From Planococcus citri (Eukaryota > Arthropoda > Insecta > Hemiptera > Pseudococcidae), in assembly GCF_950023065.1 (NCBI RefSeq), contig NC_088681.1:53168836-53232835 (forward strand): a stretch of DNA of 64,000 bases, written 5' to 3'. The notes under the pieces were generated by a model. It was given only the letters and a program-made list of their open reading frames with translations. It was not told where the DNA came from and searched no databases. Of this stretch, positions 33,556 through 43,445 are shown piece by piece (position 1 is the stretch's first letter; every line of letters starts with the position of its first letter). The translations under genes were made by a program, and so were the position numbers.

Positions 33556-34345
33556 CTCAGTGAAAGAGGGAGGGGAGATAACATTGTTTGGCTACTTGGC
33601 AAAAACGGAACTTTTTCATTTTGCAACATTGGCAAACATAATTTTTTGCAATTCTGACAAAAAAAACAAACAGAATTTAACAATTTACCATTTATTTTAA
33701 AAAACAGAAAATTTCATCATTTTTGCATAATAAATAGAATTGTTTTTCAAATGTGACAAAAAAGAGCGGGATTTTTTTCTAATTCAACGAATTTTTTTGA
33801 CTATTTTAGCAAAAAATAGAACTCCATGCAATTTTGGCAAAAAATTGTTAACTTTCTACACAATTTTGAAAACAAACTTTTTTTGCAATTTTGAAGAAGG
33901 ATTAAAAATCTGGAATAATAAACTTTTATCAGGTCATTTTTGATGGAAATTTTTAAAAAAATTTTCAATTTTTAAAAAAATTTTCAATTTTTAAAAAAAA
34001 ACATTTCAACTTAGTAACTTGGGAGGGAGGGAGAGAGGGAGGGAGGGGGGATTAGTTGGCTACTTTGGCAAAAACGGGACTTTTTTTTGCAACTTTGTCA
34101 AACATAATTTTTTGCAATTCTGACAAAAAAACAGGATTCAACAATTTACAATTCATTTTTAAAAACAGAACATTTTCATCATTGTTGCATAAATAACAAA
34201 ATTGTTTTTTCAAATAAAGCAAAAAAGCAGGATTTTTTTGACCAATAATCGAGGAAGAAATAGACCTCTAGGCGATTTGGGCAAAAAAAATATCAACTTC
34301 ATTGCAATATTAAAAACAAACTTTTTTTTGTAATTTATCAGAAAA
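33556..34345 (+). repeat. Degenerate AT-rich array duplicated with ~480 bp period
   Basis: Two related segments, about 33556-33930 and 34020-34345, share TTGGCTACTT, GGCAAAAACGG, GCAAACATAATTTTTTGCAA-like text, TTCTGACAAAAAA, TTTTTGCATAA and GCAAAAAAG(C)GGGATTTTTTT in the same order. Each begins with a purine-rich GGGAGGGAG tract. They belong loosely to the same CCAAAAATT/TTTTTGGCAA family as 21.3, 29.9 and 43.2 kb. Confidence 0.6.
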
Positions 34346-34578
34346 AACTTAAGTATTTCAATTTTTAAGGAAACTGGGGAGGTGGTGGTCAAAATATTTT
34401 GTTGACATGTTTTTCGGGTCATAATGTTTTCAGAATAACGATAATTTTTTAATGTTTGAACTTAATGGAGGCAAAGAAGAGAAATACTACTTATAAAATT
34501 TATTTTTCTGATTTTCTTTTTTTCTTTCTTTCTTTATTTATGAGCCAATGAGCCATATACAGCAACTTATCAGCTAGA
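34346..34578. other. Spacer with pyrimidine tract (TTTC)n
   Basis: AT-rich spacer ending in TTTCTTTCTTTCTTT (about 34520-34538) just before the GCTAGC element. No feature was recognised beyond that. Confidence 0.5.
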
Positions 34579-36457
34579 CCCTATTGACAATTTCAAGTGG
34601 CAGAATGCTAGCAACAGTGCTAGCATGACCATGCTAGCACTGGTTGCACCATTTTGAACACCTTTCCTAGCATATCTGCTAGCAAACTGTTGCCAGCACA
34701 ATGCTAGGAAAATGGTACCAGCACCATGCTAGCAGCATTTTTCTAGCATTATGCTAGCGATGGTTCGCTAGCAGATATGCTAGTACAGGTGTTCAAAATG
34801 GTGCCATTGGTGCTAGCATAGTCATGCTAGCATATTTCTAGCAAATGCTGGCATACAATTGGCATAATTCTAGCAGGGGGACTAGCATTATGCTAGCGTT
34901 AGTTTGCTAGCAGATATGCTAGTGCAGGTGTTCAAAATGGTGCTACTGGTGCTAGCATGATCTTGCTAGCTTTTTGCTAGCATATGCTAGCATGTGTATA
35001 ATATGTATAATGCTAGAACCCTGTTGACAATTTTACTAGCAGAATGCTAGCATTAGTAGCACCCACCTAGCATGAGTAGCAGGAAACTAGCATGATACTA
35101 GCGTTATGCTAGCATGAAATGAACTAGCATAACATGCTAGCAAAATGCCAGCTTATTACTAGCACAATACAAACTAGCAAGAAGTACGTTAGCAATGAGC
35201 TAGCTACATGCTAGCAACATAACTACCGAATGAAGCTAGCATTTCCCACTAGCAAAATGCTATCATATATCCAGCATGAGATGAGCTAGCACAATGCATG
35301 CTAGCAATATGCTAGTTAAACCCTTGCCTCTCAATTACCAAGTGATGCTAGCAGTTCATGCTAGCATGATGCTATCATATCGCTAGCATGGGGTGATCTA
35401 GCAAAATGTATGCGAACAATGTGCTAGTCAAACCCTTGGCTCATAATTACCTAGTAATGCCAGTTGTCCCTGCTAGCATGATGCTATCATATTGCTAATG
35501 TGAGATTATCTAGCAAAATGTATGCTAGGGATATGCTAGTTAAAACCCAGCACCATAATTATCGAGTGATCCCAGCAGCTCCTGCTAGCAAAATTCTACC
35601 ATAATACTAGCCTGAGATGCGCTAGCACAATGTATGCTAGCAACATGCTAGTTATATCCTAGCATCATAATTACCGAGCGATGCTGGCAGTTTCTCCTAG
35701 CATAAAGCTACCATGTTGCTAGCATGATATGAGCTAGTAAAAAGTACATTGGCCATACACTAGTTAATCCTAGCAGAATAATTATCTTATCAACAATTTT
35801 ACTAGCAGAATGCTAGCATTAGTAGCAGAATACTAGCACGGTGCTAGCATGGAATCAACTAGCAGATTACCAGTTAGAATGGTGTTAGCACTTAGCACTT
35901 TGCCAGCAGACATTTTATTGGAAAATTCATCCTAGCATAGAACTGGTATGATGCTAGCATGCGGTGAACTAGCAAAAGACAGGCCAGCAATTTGCTGGTT
36001 ACATGCTAGCAGCATAACCACTGAGCAAAGCTAGCAGTCACTACTAGCATATTGCTAGCATGAGGTGAACTAGCAAAAGGCATGCTAGCAATCTGCTAGT
36101 TACATGCTAGAAATACAATCGCAGGTAAACTTGCATTAGTCTACTGCTAGCGCTATTCTAACCTTGGTAAAGCTAGCAGTCAAAGTACTAGCATGGTGCT
36201 GGATTTTTGTTAAATACTTCTTAACCAGGTGCTAGCAGTCAAGTGCTAGCATAATGCTAGCGAATTGCTAGCGTTGTTCTATATCATGATACACTTAACT
36301 TCTCTTAGATGAAGTATGTAGTCAAGTCGAATATAAGCTCAATACAGTTTCCTGTTTAAATTAAGAAGAGTGAAGTTGGCAAACTATTAACTAATCACTC
36401 CGTTTATACTAGCACAAGATGCTAGTGCAATGCTAGTTCTAAACTAGCATTGTAGGG
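34579..36457. mobile_element. GCTAGC-saturated element(s) with CCCTATTGACAATT start
   Basis: CCCTATTGACAATTTCAAGT starts at 34579, the same terminus as at 7469 and 7888. Closely related starts recur in direct orientation at 35019 (CCCTGTTGACAATTTTACTA) and near 35786 (CTTATCAACAATTTTACTAG), both followed by GCAGAATGCTAGCATTAGTA, so two or three copies lie head to tail or nested. The 1.9 kb carries roughly 45 exact GCTAGC palindromes by eye, mostly as TGCTAGCA(T/A), plus many one-base variants; about 0.5 would be expected by chance. It ends with an AACTAGCATTGTAGGG-like sequence near 36457. There is no ORF. I could not recognise the right terminus with certainty. Confidence 0.8.
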
Positions 36458-36615
36458 CAATTGCCCATTTTTGGATATTTTTGGGAAACGTACCATAATT
36501 AAAAATACCCTATTCTTTTATAAGGAAATTAATGCACTTTCGAGGCTCGTATTTACGAGTGAAAAGCTTAAAATTAGGTTATACAGGAAATAAAGTCAAG
36601 TATGTGCATACAATT

Positions 36616-37200
36616 TTAATTTTTTTTTATCTAATTTTGTTGAGATTAGAAATTTAATAACTTCGTCTGTGTGAGAAGGGTTCTCAGAAAGGAGGACCTG
36701 GAGTTGGCCCGAGTTGGTTAGAACTTAGATGTCTGGAGCGTTTATTCTGTTTGGAAGGGCAGTCTATTAGTAAATGAGCAATGTTTAGGGGGATGTTGTT
36801 GCATTCTGGGCATAATGGTGGAAGCTGTTTAAAGAATATGAATTGGTGAGTGAGAAGGGAGTGGCCAGTCCTGAGTCGGGTGAGAAGAACCTCAGATTTA
36901 TGTTGAAGTTGCTCAGAAGTTTTCCATAAAGATGTGGTGTTTTTGATGCCTTTGAGATTATTTGAACTTATTGGGAACTGAGACCATGAAGATTGAAATA
37001 CTTCATGCATTTGTGTTTTGGAATTAAGTTTCAAATCAGATAAAGAGATTGGTATGTTGGCAAGAGGGAGATGGAGGTGTGCCTGTTTAGCTATTTTATC
37101 TGCCAGCTCATTTCCTTGAATCTGGGAGTGTGAAGGTATCCAACATAGTATGAGTGTGCTATTTTGGAAGAGTTGAAGATAAGTTATAATCCACGCAATA
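36616..37200 (-). mobile_element. 3' end of a third LINE (RNase H bearing)
   Basis: On the minus strand an RNase H C-terminal half and the following C-terminal domain run from about 37196 to the stop at 36684, then a 3' UTR of about 60 bp and an A-rich tract (the T-run at 36616-36625 on +). The upstream part of the open frame (37200-37316) is not LINE-like, so the element is 5'-truncated near 37200. RNase H in a non-LTR element points to the I/R1-like groups. It lies 160 bp past the GCTAGC element. Confidence 0.8.
36684..37196 (-). pseudogene. RNase H / C-terminal domain of LINE ORF2
   Basis: The protein reads STLILCWIPSHSQIQGNELA, then DKIAKQAHLHLP, the RNase H end (WxPSHxxIxGNExAD with the terminal Asp conserved). 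Later LLTRLRTGHSLLTHQFIF and LCPECNNIPLNIAHLLIDCP form the usual C-terminal CxxC...H...C motif. The frame is open to the stop with no frameshift, so this copy is comparatively young. The RNase H domain lacks its first half, so the piece cannot be functional. The methionine at 37316 lies in flanking DNA. Confidence 0.88.
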
Positions 37201-40200
37201 AAAACTTTGCAAGGAAGGAATCTGAAATTTTGAAAAACGACGAAAATAGTTTCAAAAACATTAAAGTTTGATTGAAAATTGAAAAAGTAAGCCGAATATA
37301 AAAAATTGCCGAACACCCTGCTTTTGAAATTCTACACGAACTTAAACTTAATTTGTTGAATTTCAGATCAACTTCCCACCTTCAAATGCTTGAAAAAAAC
37401 TTGAAAAAATATTAAATAAATTCTTTTCACCTTGAATTATTCTTCCGAACAATTTACCATTTCAACCAACTCGTAAAAAAAACAAAAAAAAACAAAAACG
37501 CGTTTTAAAACCTCAACCAATGAGGCTGCAAAACCCTTTCGTAATTTCGCCTAATTAAATTCATTTCATTTCGTCGCACGATAAAAAAAAAAAGAAGCGA
37601 GGAAAAAGAAAAATCCCTCGAATGACCCTGCTCCACGCCTTCGAGTAGGTAAACGATACAGAAAAAATTTTCGCAACTTTGCTCCGATATTAAAATTAAC
37701 TATCTCAGGTATTTTATTCAAATTACACGCAGCCTGCAGATTTAAAGAAATCGGTAGCAACAGTACGTAGTAGAATGGTCGGGGAGGAGATGCGAAAACG
37801 ACTCACGTATCCGTAGCTGGCGAATTATTTTACACGTTGGCGAGAAAAGTACGAAAATTGAAAAACTTCTCGCGGGCAAAAAATAAATAAAGAAATTTTA
37901 AACTGTTTAAAGCCGGAAGAAGCGTAGAATATCCTTTGACAAGTTTACACTGTAAATTAAATTTTTTCGCCATATTTTCGCAAACAGTCGAGAGACAACC
38001 TCGGCTGCTCTAGCTCGACTAGCGATGTGAACAAAATCGAAAAACGAAAATAAACGTTACAAATTAAATTACAGTAAAGCGAGAAAAATTAAAACTTAGC
38101 TTTATTTTTGTAAAACGAATATCGCTAATAATATTGGCGTTAAGCCAGCGAAAAATATACCATTTTTATTCTACCAATTTTCAAGTGCAATCTTTCCGAA
38201 TGAAACGTGAAATTAATTTTTTTTATCGAGTCACTATTATACCTAAGGGTAGGCAAATTGACATCTCGAAAGGGAAGAGTAGATGGAGGCGAAAAAGACG
38301 ATACTCGTATACTATAAAAGATTAATCTTAAATTTAGAGACGCGAATCCGAACGAATAATTAATCTTGATCGTTTAACTTTTCCCTATTTCCTATTACTG
38401 GTATACTTTCGTGTCTGAGGCTTTTCAAAAACACGTCCTTTTTCGACACTCGAAACTCGTCGACGATGAACGCCAAAGCTTGCTTCACACAAATCAAGCC
38501 ATCGTCAACGTCTACGTAACTGATACGAAAATTAAAACCAAACGAAACAATAACGGACACCGTCGGCGATTATTTTAAACAAGGAAATACTCGTCGAAAA
38601 GCTCTCTTTCGAAGCGTCAAGTACTCGTAGAGTTTCGTATAGTGAGCACACTTAATTTACTGCAGCTATAACGATTCTGTTTTTGGATCACTTTACGTCA
38701 ACGGTGTGGTACGTTCAACTTCAATCTTCCTTTTGAGACGTTTTTTTTCTCGCTCGCCTTCGCTTTTCTCTTTTCTCGTCGCACTTTGTGAAAAATCCGT
38801 ATTCGCATAACTTTATCGGTATAAACACTGCCGAGGCATCACTCGAGGAGCTCGTGTCTCGTCGTTTCGCAATTTTTAACGCGTTATGCAAATAATACTT
38901 TTACCCAGTTGTGGCACGCTGGCAAAAAATTACCGCTATATAAAGGCTTCTTCCATTTGCACACCTCCTGCACATCGTGTATCGCCTTATAATCTAATGC
39001 ATCGGTGTATGAAAAATCTTCTCTTAAATCACTTCTGTGCTTTTTAGTCTTTTTTTTTCCACGTCACAGCTCACACAACGTGGCTTGGCTTCATCGTTGA
39101 AAAGAAGAAAAAAAAATTCAAAACCGTAAAAAAATTTACCCAATTTAATACCATCGAAGGTGAAAGAAACACTTTTCAAAAAAAAAAAAACTATGCTCAC
39201 GGTAAAGTAAACCTACCTATCTACTCACCTATCACATTACCGTTCTCTAGTAAATTATATAAAACTTTATAAACTTTTAGTCGCTTATGAAATTATTATT
39301 CGATGGTATACGAGTATATATTTCATAAAGAAAAGCATATTCGTATAAACGTCAAAGATACCGGTCGGTATAGTACCTTTTCAAATACTTATTTATTCAT
39401 TAAAAGCGAATAATAAAATTGACTTTTATTCGATTCGCAGTTCTCGAATAAATTTTTTTGGGGGGTAAATAAGGCCAACACAACGACGACGGATCGAGCG
39501 ACGTTAAAAATATGTTAAATATGAGAATTTTCGAATTCGTTGGCAGTCATTATTAAAAAACCCCCTTATTCAGTAAATACGCCTGCCGAAATATTCCAAA
39601 CTTCCAGTCTTAAAATAGACAATTGGCGCGAAAATTTCGTCAGGCTTATTCGACAATGTTGAAAAGGCGAACGAACGAGATATGCAGAATTATTAATGAT
39701 CGAGGAAATTATTATGTCGCATCGAACAAAAATTATACGTCTACGATGAATTTTCCATTGTTCGCGCCGAATAGTTGATTAATTCTTTTACTCGATACGC
39801 ACGCGTCGAATTTGCGAGCAGTAGGTATTTTTCCTTCGAAGGGATTTTGATGATGAGAGAGAAAGATGAAAATCGACGACGATGTGCGTTGAATTTTAAA
39901 AACAAAATTGCGTAATTTTTTTTGCGTATCAGTAGTTGAAATATTTTTACAATAAATTTTGCTCGTAGCTTCGTCTATTTTACAATTTTAAAAAAATTTC
40001 AACATTTTATAACGATGGAATTTGACAAATGTTACAATTTTCGAAAAAAATCAGAACTTCAAATTCCCAATTCGTAAACACGTCATACTTCATGTCAATT
40101 TTATGATAAGATCAGAGGAGAGTGATGGGAAGGAGAGATTTCAAGACCAGTAAGCAGTACGTACCTAAATTTACTCGTTGAAAAGTATAAAAAATCAAAA

Positions 40201-40832
40201 AAAAAATTTCAGAAAGAAACGAAATAAAGAATTATCTAAAAAAGAAAAACATAAAAGCAGTGAAATCTTGAAACATGAAAAAAAAATCTGTTCGTTAAAA
40301 CATCGAGAAATTTGAGCCTTTTTCTGATATTAGAGAGAAAAAACGAAAACCAAAAATGCATTAAAAAATACCTCGAAAAATGAAAAAAAATCACCTGAAA
40401 AAAGAGGCAACAAAAAATTAAAGATTCCATTCGCAGAATATTCGTGGCATTCACGTATTTTGTCTGATCATTTTAACGTTCTCATGAATTGAATTAAAAA
40501 AAACTGAACATGAACTTATTTGAAGTATCGCCAGAAAAATTCATCATGTTGAGTCGTTTTTGACTGTGTTTGGAAAGTTGAAAGGAAGAAAAGATCGAAA
40601 ACGTTTTGAAGATGATTTCAAAAAATTTTGGAAAAATTTCAAGGCTTTGATAGAATCAAATTACTATTTTTTCAACACGCTTTCAAAATTTCTATTGGTC
40701 AGAAAGTTTTATTATACGTACATCTGCATATATACTTACGTCTATTCGAAGCCGTGAAACCAGTTCCTTCAAATTAGTACATACCATAACAAGAAATTCA
40801 ATCGATGAGGTGCTGATTGGTTCAAATAAAAA
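37201..40832. other. No gene seen: unique-looking DNA
   Basis: AT-rich with many TACG/CGAG words, similar in texture to the likely host non-coding stretches elsewhere. A TATATAAAGG word at about 38938 could be a TATA box on +, but no initiator or coding exon follows. A peptide of 12 codons after ATG at 39010 has no support. Confidence 0.5.
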
Positions 40833-41156
40833 CTAGACAGCTAAGCAAAGCTTAGCTGCAAAGTGTGCGTAGCTAGCTGCCTTTTCTACAGCTATAACCC
40901 TTATTACATCTAGGTAGTGCATAAGTGAATCAACCATGTCACAATACCTAATGAGAATTTTTGAAACTCTCACTGCTTCAAAATAATAATTGTTTTTCAG
41001 TGTTTCCATATTTTTATAAGCTTGCATTGCTTCTGCAACGGCCAAAATTGTGATTCCAAATTTATCCGATAAATTTTCCAATTCTTCGAGGAGTTCGTGT
41101 ACGTTTTCAATAATATTTGGCCGCGCTTGGTTTTTTGATTTTTGTTTATGTACTCG
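40833..41156 (-). pseudogene. Unrecognised open frame, probably a decayed or partial coding region
   Basis: On the minus strand a frame is open for about 107 codons, ending TAG at 40833-40835. It contains NIIENVHELLEELENLSD, then ITILAVAEAMQAYKNMETL and CDMVDSLMHYLDVIRVIAV. Composition is balanced and helix-forming, unlike the homopolymer-driven frames nearby. Upstream, the adjoining frame (to 41200) carries NELEMNERRNFSEYINK, so one frameshift near 41110-41150 would join them. I do not recognise the family. It could be an exon, a retrocopy or a transposon-derived piece. No splice acceptor was convincingly placed. Confidence 0.4.
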
Positions 41157-41384
41157 CTAAAATTGCGTCTCTCATTCATTTCCAATTCATTGTACGTCAA
41201 TGTTCTATAATTTTTTCTTATATTTATTTTATGTACGCGAATTCGCGCAATTTATAAAATGTCTATTTGTTCATGTACTTTTCATATTTTCTTTATAAAT
41301 GATTTTGTTTAATGACGATTTCTACTTTTTATATCGTCATGTTGGTTACACTTCTAAATTAAGAAATTTCTAGTTGTTTTTCAT

Positions 41385-41945
41385 AGTTTGCATTGTTTTA
41401 AAATTTACAAAATTTCAAATCAATTTTCCGAATTTCCCATCGCTACAATTTCATAAAGTTTTCAATAAATTTTCAGAATTTTGCATTGCCGCTGAGTTAG
41501 GAAATTTGCAATCAATTTTTAGAATTCACATTGCCTCTAAATAGTCAAATTTTGAATAATTTTTCAGAATTCTTATTGTCTTAAAATTAAAAAATTTCAA
41601 ATTCAATTTTCAAGTTCATATTGTCCACAAATTGTAAAACGTTTACTCAATTTTTGGAATTTACATTGCCTCCAATTTTTCATAATTCTCATCTTCTTCA
41701 TAAATATTACAATACTTATTTCATATAATTTTCAAATTCACATTATCTGCAACTTACAGAACTTTTAATCAATTTTTGGAATTCTCAGCGTCTCTAAATA
41801 CAAATTTTCATATTATTTTTTTTAGAATTTCCATTGTCTTCAAATTTATAAATTTTCAAACCAACTTTCAGAACTTGCTTTTTATTCTAAATTAAGAATT
41901 AAATCTTATAAAATATGTTAAGAATTTGAATTGCCTCTAAATTAC
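41385..41945 (+). repeat. Tandem array of ~46 bp units, about 12 copies
   Basis: Successive units begin (A)TTG(T/C)CT(C/T)(T/C)AAATT and end CAATTTT(C/T)(A/G)GAATT(C/T), for example near 41516, 41577, 41619 and 41675. Divergence between units is high, so the array is old. It sits in very AT-rich DNA and carries no coding signal. AT-rich text with AGTAAAAATTAT-type repeats follows to about 42200. Confidence 0.65.
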
Positions 41946-42470
41946 ATGAAAAAAAATATGGGTAATTTTTACAAAAAAATTTAACTAAATACTGGTATTT
42001 AGCACAATTAAGTACCAGATCCCATTCAATAATTTTTACTGTAATCGTATAGTAAAAATTATCATTTTAATAAATTTTGCTATAGGTACTAATAGTAAAA
42101 ATCATTTTGTTTTAATAATTTTTACTAAATCATGATAATAAAAATTACATGTTTCAATTGTACAAAAATTAGTTTAATTACTCATTTTGAAGTAATTTTT
42201 AAATTATAAGTAAAAAGTTAAAAATTATTCATGTCAAGGTAATCCTTACTATACTTATGGCTATAGGTAGACAAAAAAATTAATGAAATGAATTTTTAGT
42301 TAGCAAATGATATCATAATTCATAACTCAATTTCAGCATTATTTTTGCCCCATTATCATGTACTACATAGGTAACTCCAAAGCATTTACCTATCCAATTT
42401 TCCTACGAAAAATCTGTCACCTACCTACTTACCTCATGGGTAAAGTAATATCTATATTACTTTACTCATG
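41946..42470. other. AT-rich spacer with AGTAAAAATTA-type repeats
   Basis: Loose repetition of TTTTTACT / AGTAAAAATT words at 41960-42190, then a perfect short hairpin TAAAGTAATA...TATTACTTTA at about 42441-42463 immediately before the tRNA-like segment. No gene. Confidence 0.5.
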
Positions 42471-42471
42471 G

Positions 42472-42532
42472 GGATTCGAACCTGGGTCCCTAAATCTCCT
42501 ATTCCTACCTACATGCCCTAACCACTCAGCCA
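42472..42532 (-). other. tRNA-like sequence, SINE-type relic
   Basis: On the minus strand TGGCTGAGTGG (A box, + 42522-42532) and GGTTCGAATCC (B box, + 42472-42482) match the RNA polymerase III consensus, separated by about 39 nt. The region between is AT-rich and the T-arm stem pairs poorly, so this is a tRNA-derived relic (SINE head or tRNA pseudogene) rather than a functional tRNA. No anticodon is assigned. Confidence 0.55.
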
Positions 42533-42534
42533 CA

Positions 42535-43130
42535 AATTCACTACGAGGGTTAGGGCATTAAAATAATATATTTGTTTGGTAAACGCCCCACCAAACCACT
42601 CCCACTTGGAATTTACAGGTAACAGAGGGGGGGGGGTGTAACAGGGTACAATGAAACACAGCTGGTGATGGAATAGACTGGGGGTATAGCAGGGTACAAT
42701 GAGCGGCAGGTGTTCTACAAGTCCCCTTTTCCCTTTTTTAGGATTCAATGCATTAAAATAATGAACTAAAATTGCAATTACTCAGCAATTACCCATCCGA
42801 ATTGAATGAAAATAAATCTATTCCCTCCGCCTTAATGATTCTCAAATGGTGTCCAATAGGTACGAAAAACGGTTGGATAGCTTAAGAGAACATTCATTGT
42901 AATTGAAATTTCAATTTCTCAAAGCGAAACCAATAGTGTGCTACGCACACTAATGAACCTAATAATATAGATTTTTGAGTGGAAAATCAATAACAAACAC
43001 TCTACTTAAATTTTCTCTGAAACAAAAGATGTAAAAAAATTCTAGTAAATTGCATTTATTCCCCTTCTGTTTATCATTCAAAAATCCATAACTGAGCTCC
43101 CCACCTTAAATCGGCTTAAGCTACTAAATT
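42535..43130. other. No gene seen; G-run near 42629
   Basis: Contains GGGTGTAACAGGGTACAATGA and a related GGGTATAGCAGGGTACAATGA about 50 bp apart (near 42634 and 42681), a small tandem repeat. No coding signal. Confidence 0.45.
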
Positions 43131-43445
43131 CTCGCTTTTTTAGATACTTAAGTTGCCAAAAAACGAGAATTTTAGTCAATTTTTGGCAAAAAACAAAACT
43201 TTGATAATTTTAGTGAAAAGCGGAATTTTTTGGAAAAAAGTCAAGCTGTTTGGAATTTATTTCAAAAAACGATAATTTTTTCGTCAACTTTTTGGAAAAA
43301 GCCAAAATTTTTGTCAAAAAGCAAAAGTGGCAATTTTTTTAAAAAGTAACCCTTTTTGGGAACTTTTTGACTTGAAACATAGTTTTTTTACCGGAACGTT
43401 CAGAAGTTGTAAGTAGCCAAAAAAAATTATATCTACTTTTCAAAA
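43131..43445. repeat. Degenerate AT-rich array, further copy
   Basis: TTGCCAAAAAACGAGAATTT, TTTTGGCAAAAAACAAAACT and similar units repeat over about 300 bp, resembling the arrays at 21.3, 29.9 and 33.6 kb but too diverged to order. Confidence 0.45.

Noticed and set aside
34579..36457. CRISPR-like array
   Set aside because: Motif is a 6 bp palindrome at irregular spacing, no constant repeat/spacer structure, and the context is eukaryotic.
36684..37316. Full 210-codon frame as one gene
   Set aside because: Only the part from about 37196 onward is LINE-like; the first ~40 codons lie in flanking DNA.
38936..38970. TATATAAAGG promoter with a small downstream ORF
   Set aside because: No initiator at the expected distance and the following ATG opens only 12 codons.
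42472..42532. Functional tRNA gene on minus strand
   Set aside because: Promoter boxes match but stems do not pair; treated as a tRNA-derived relic.
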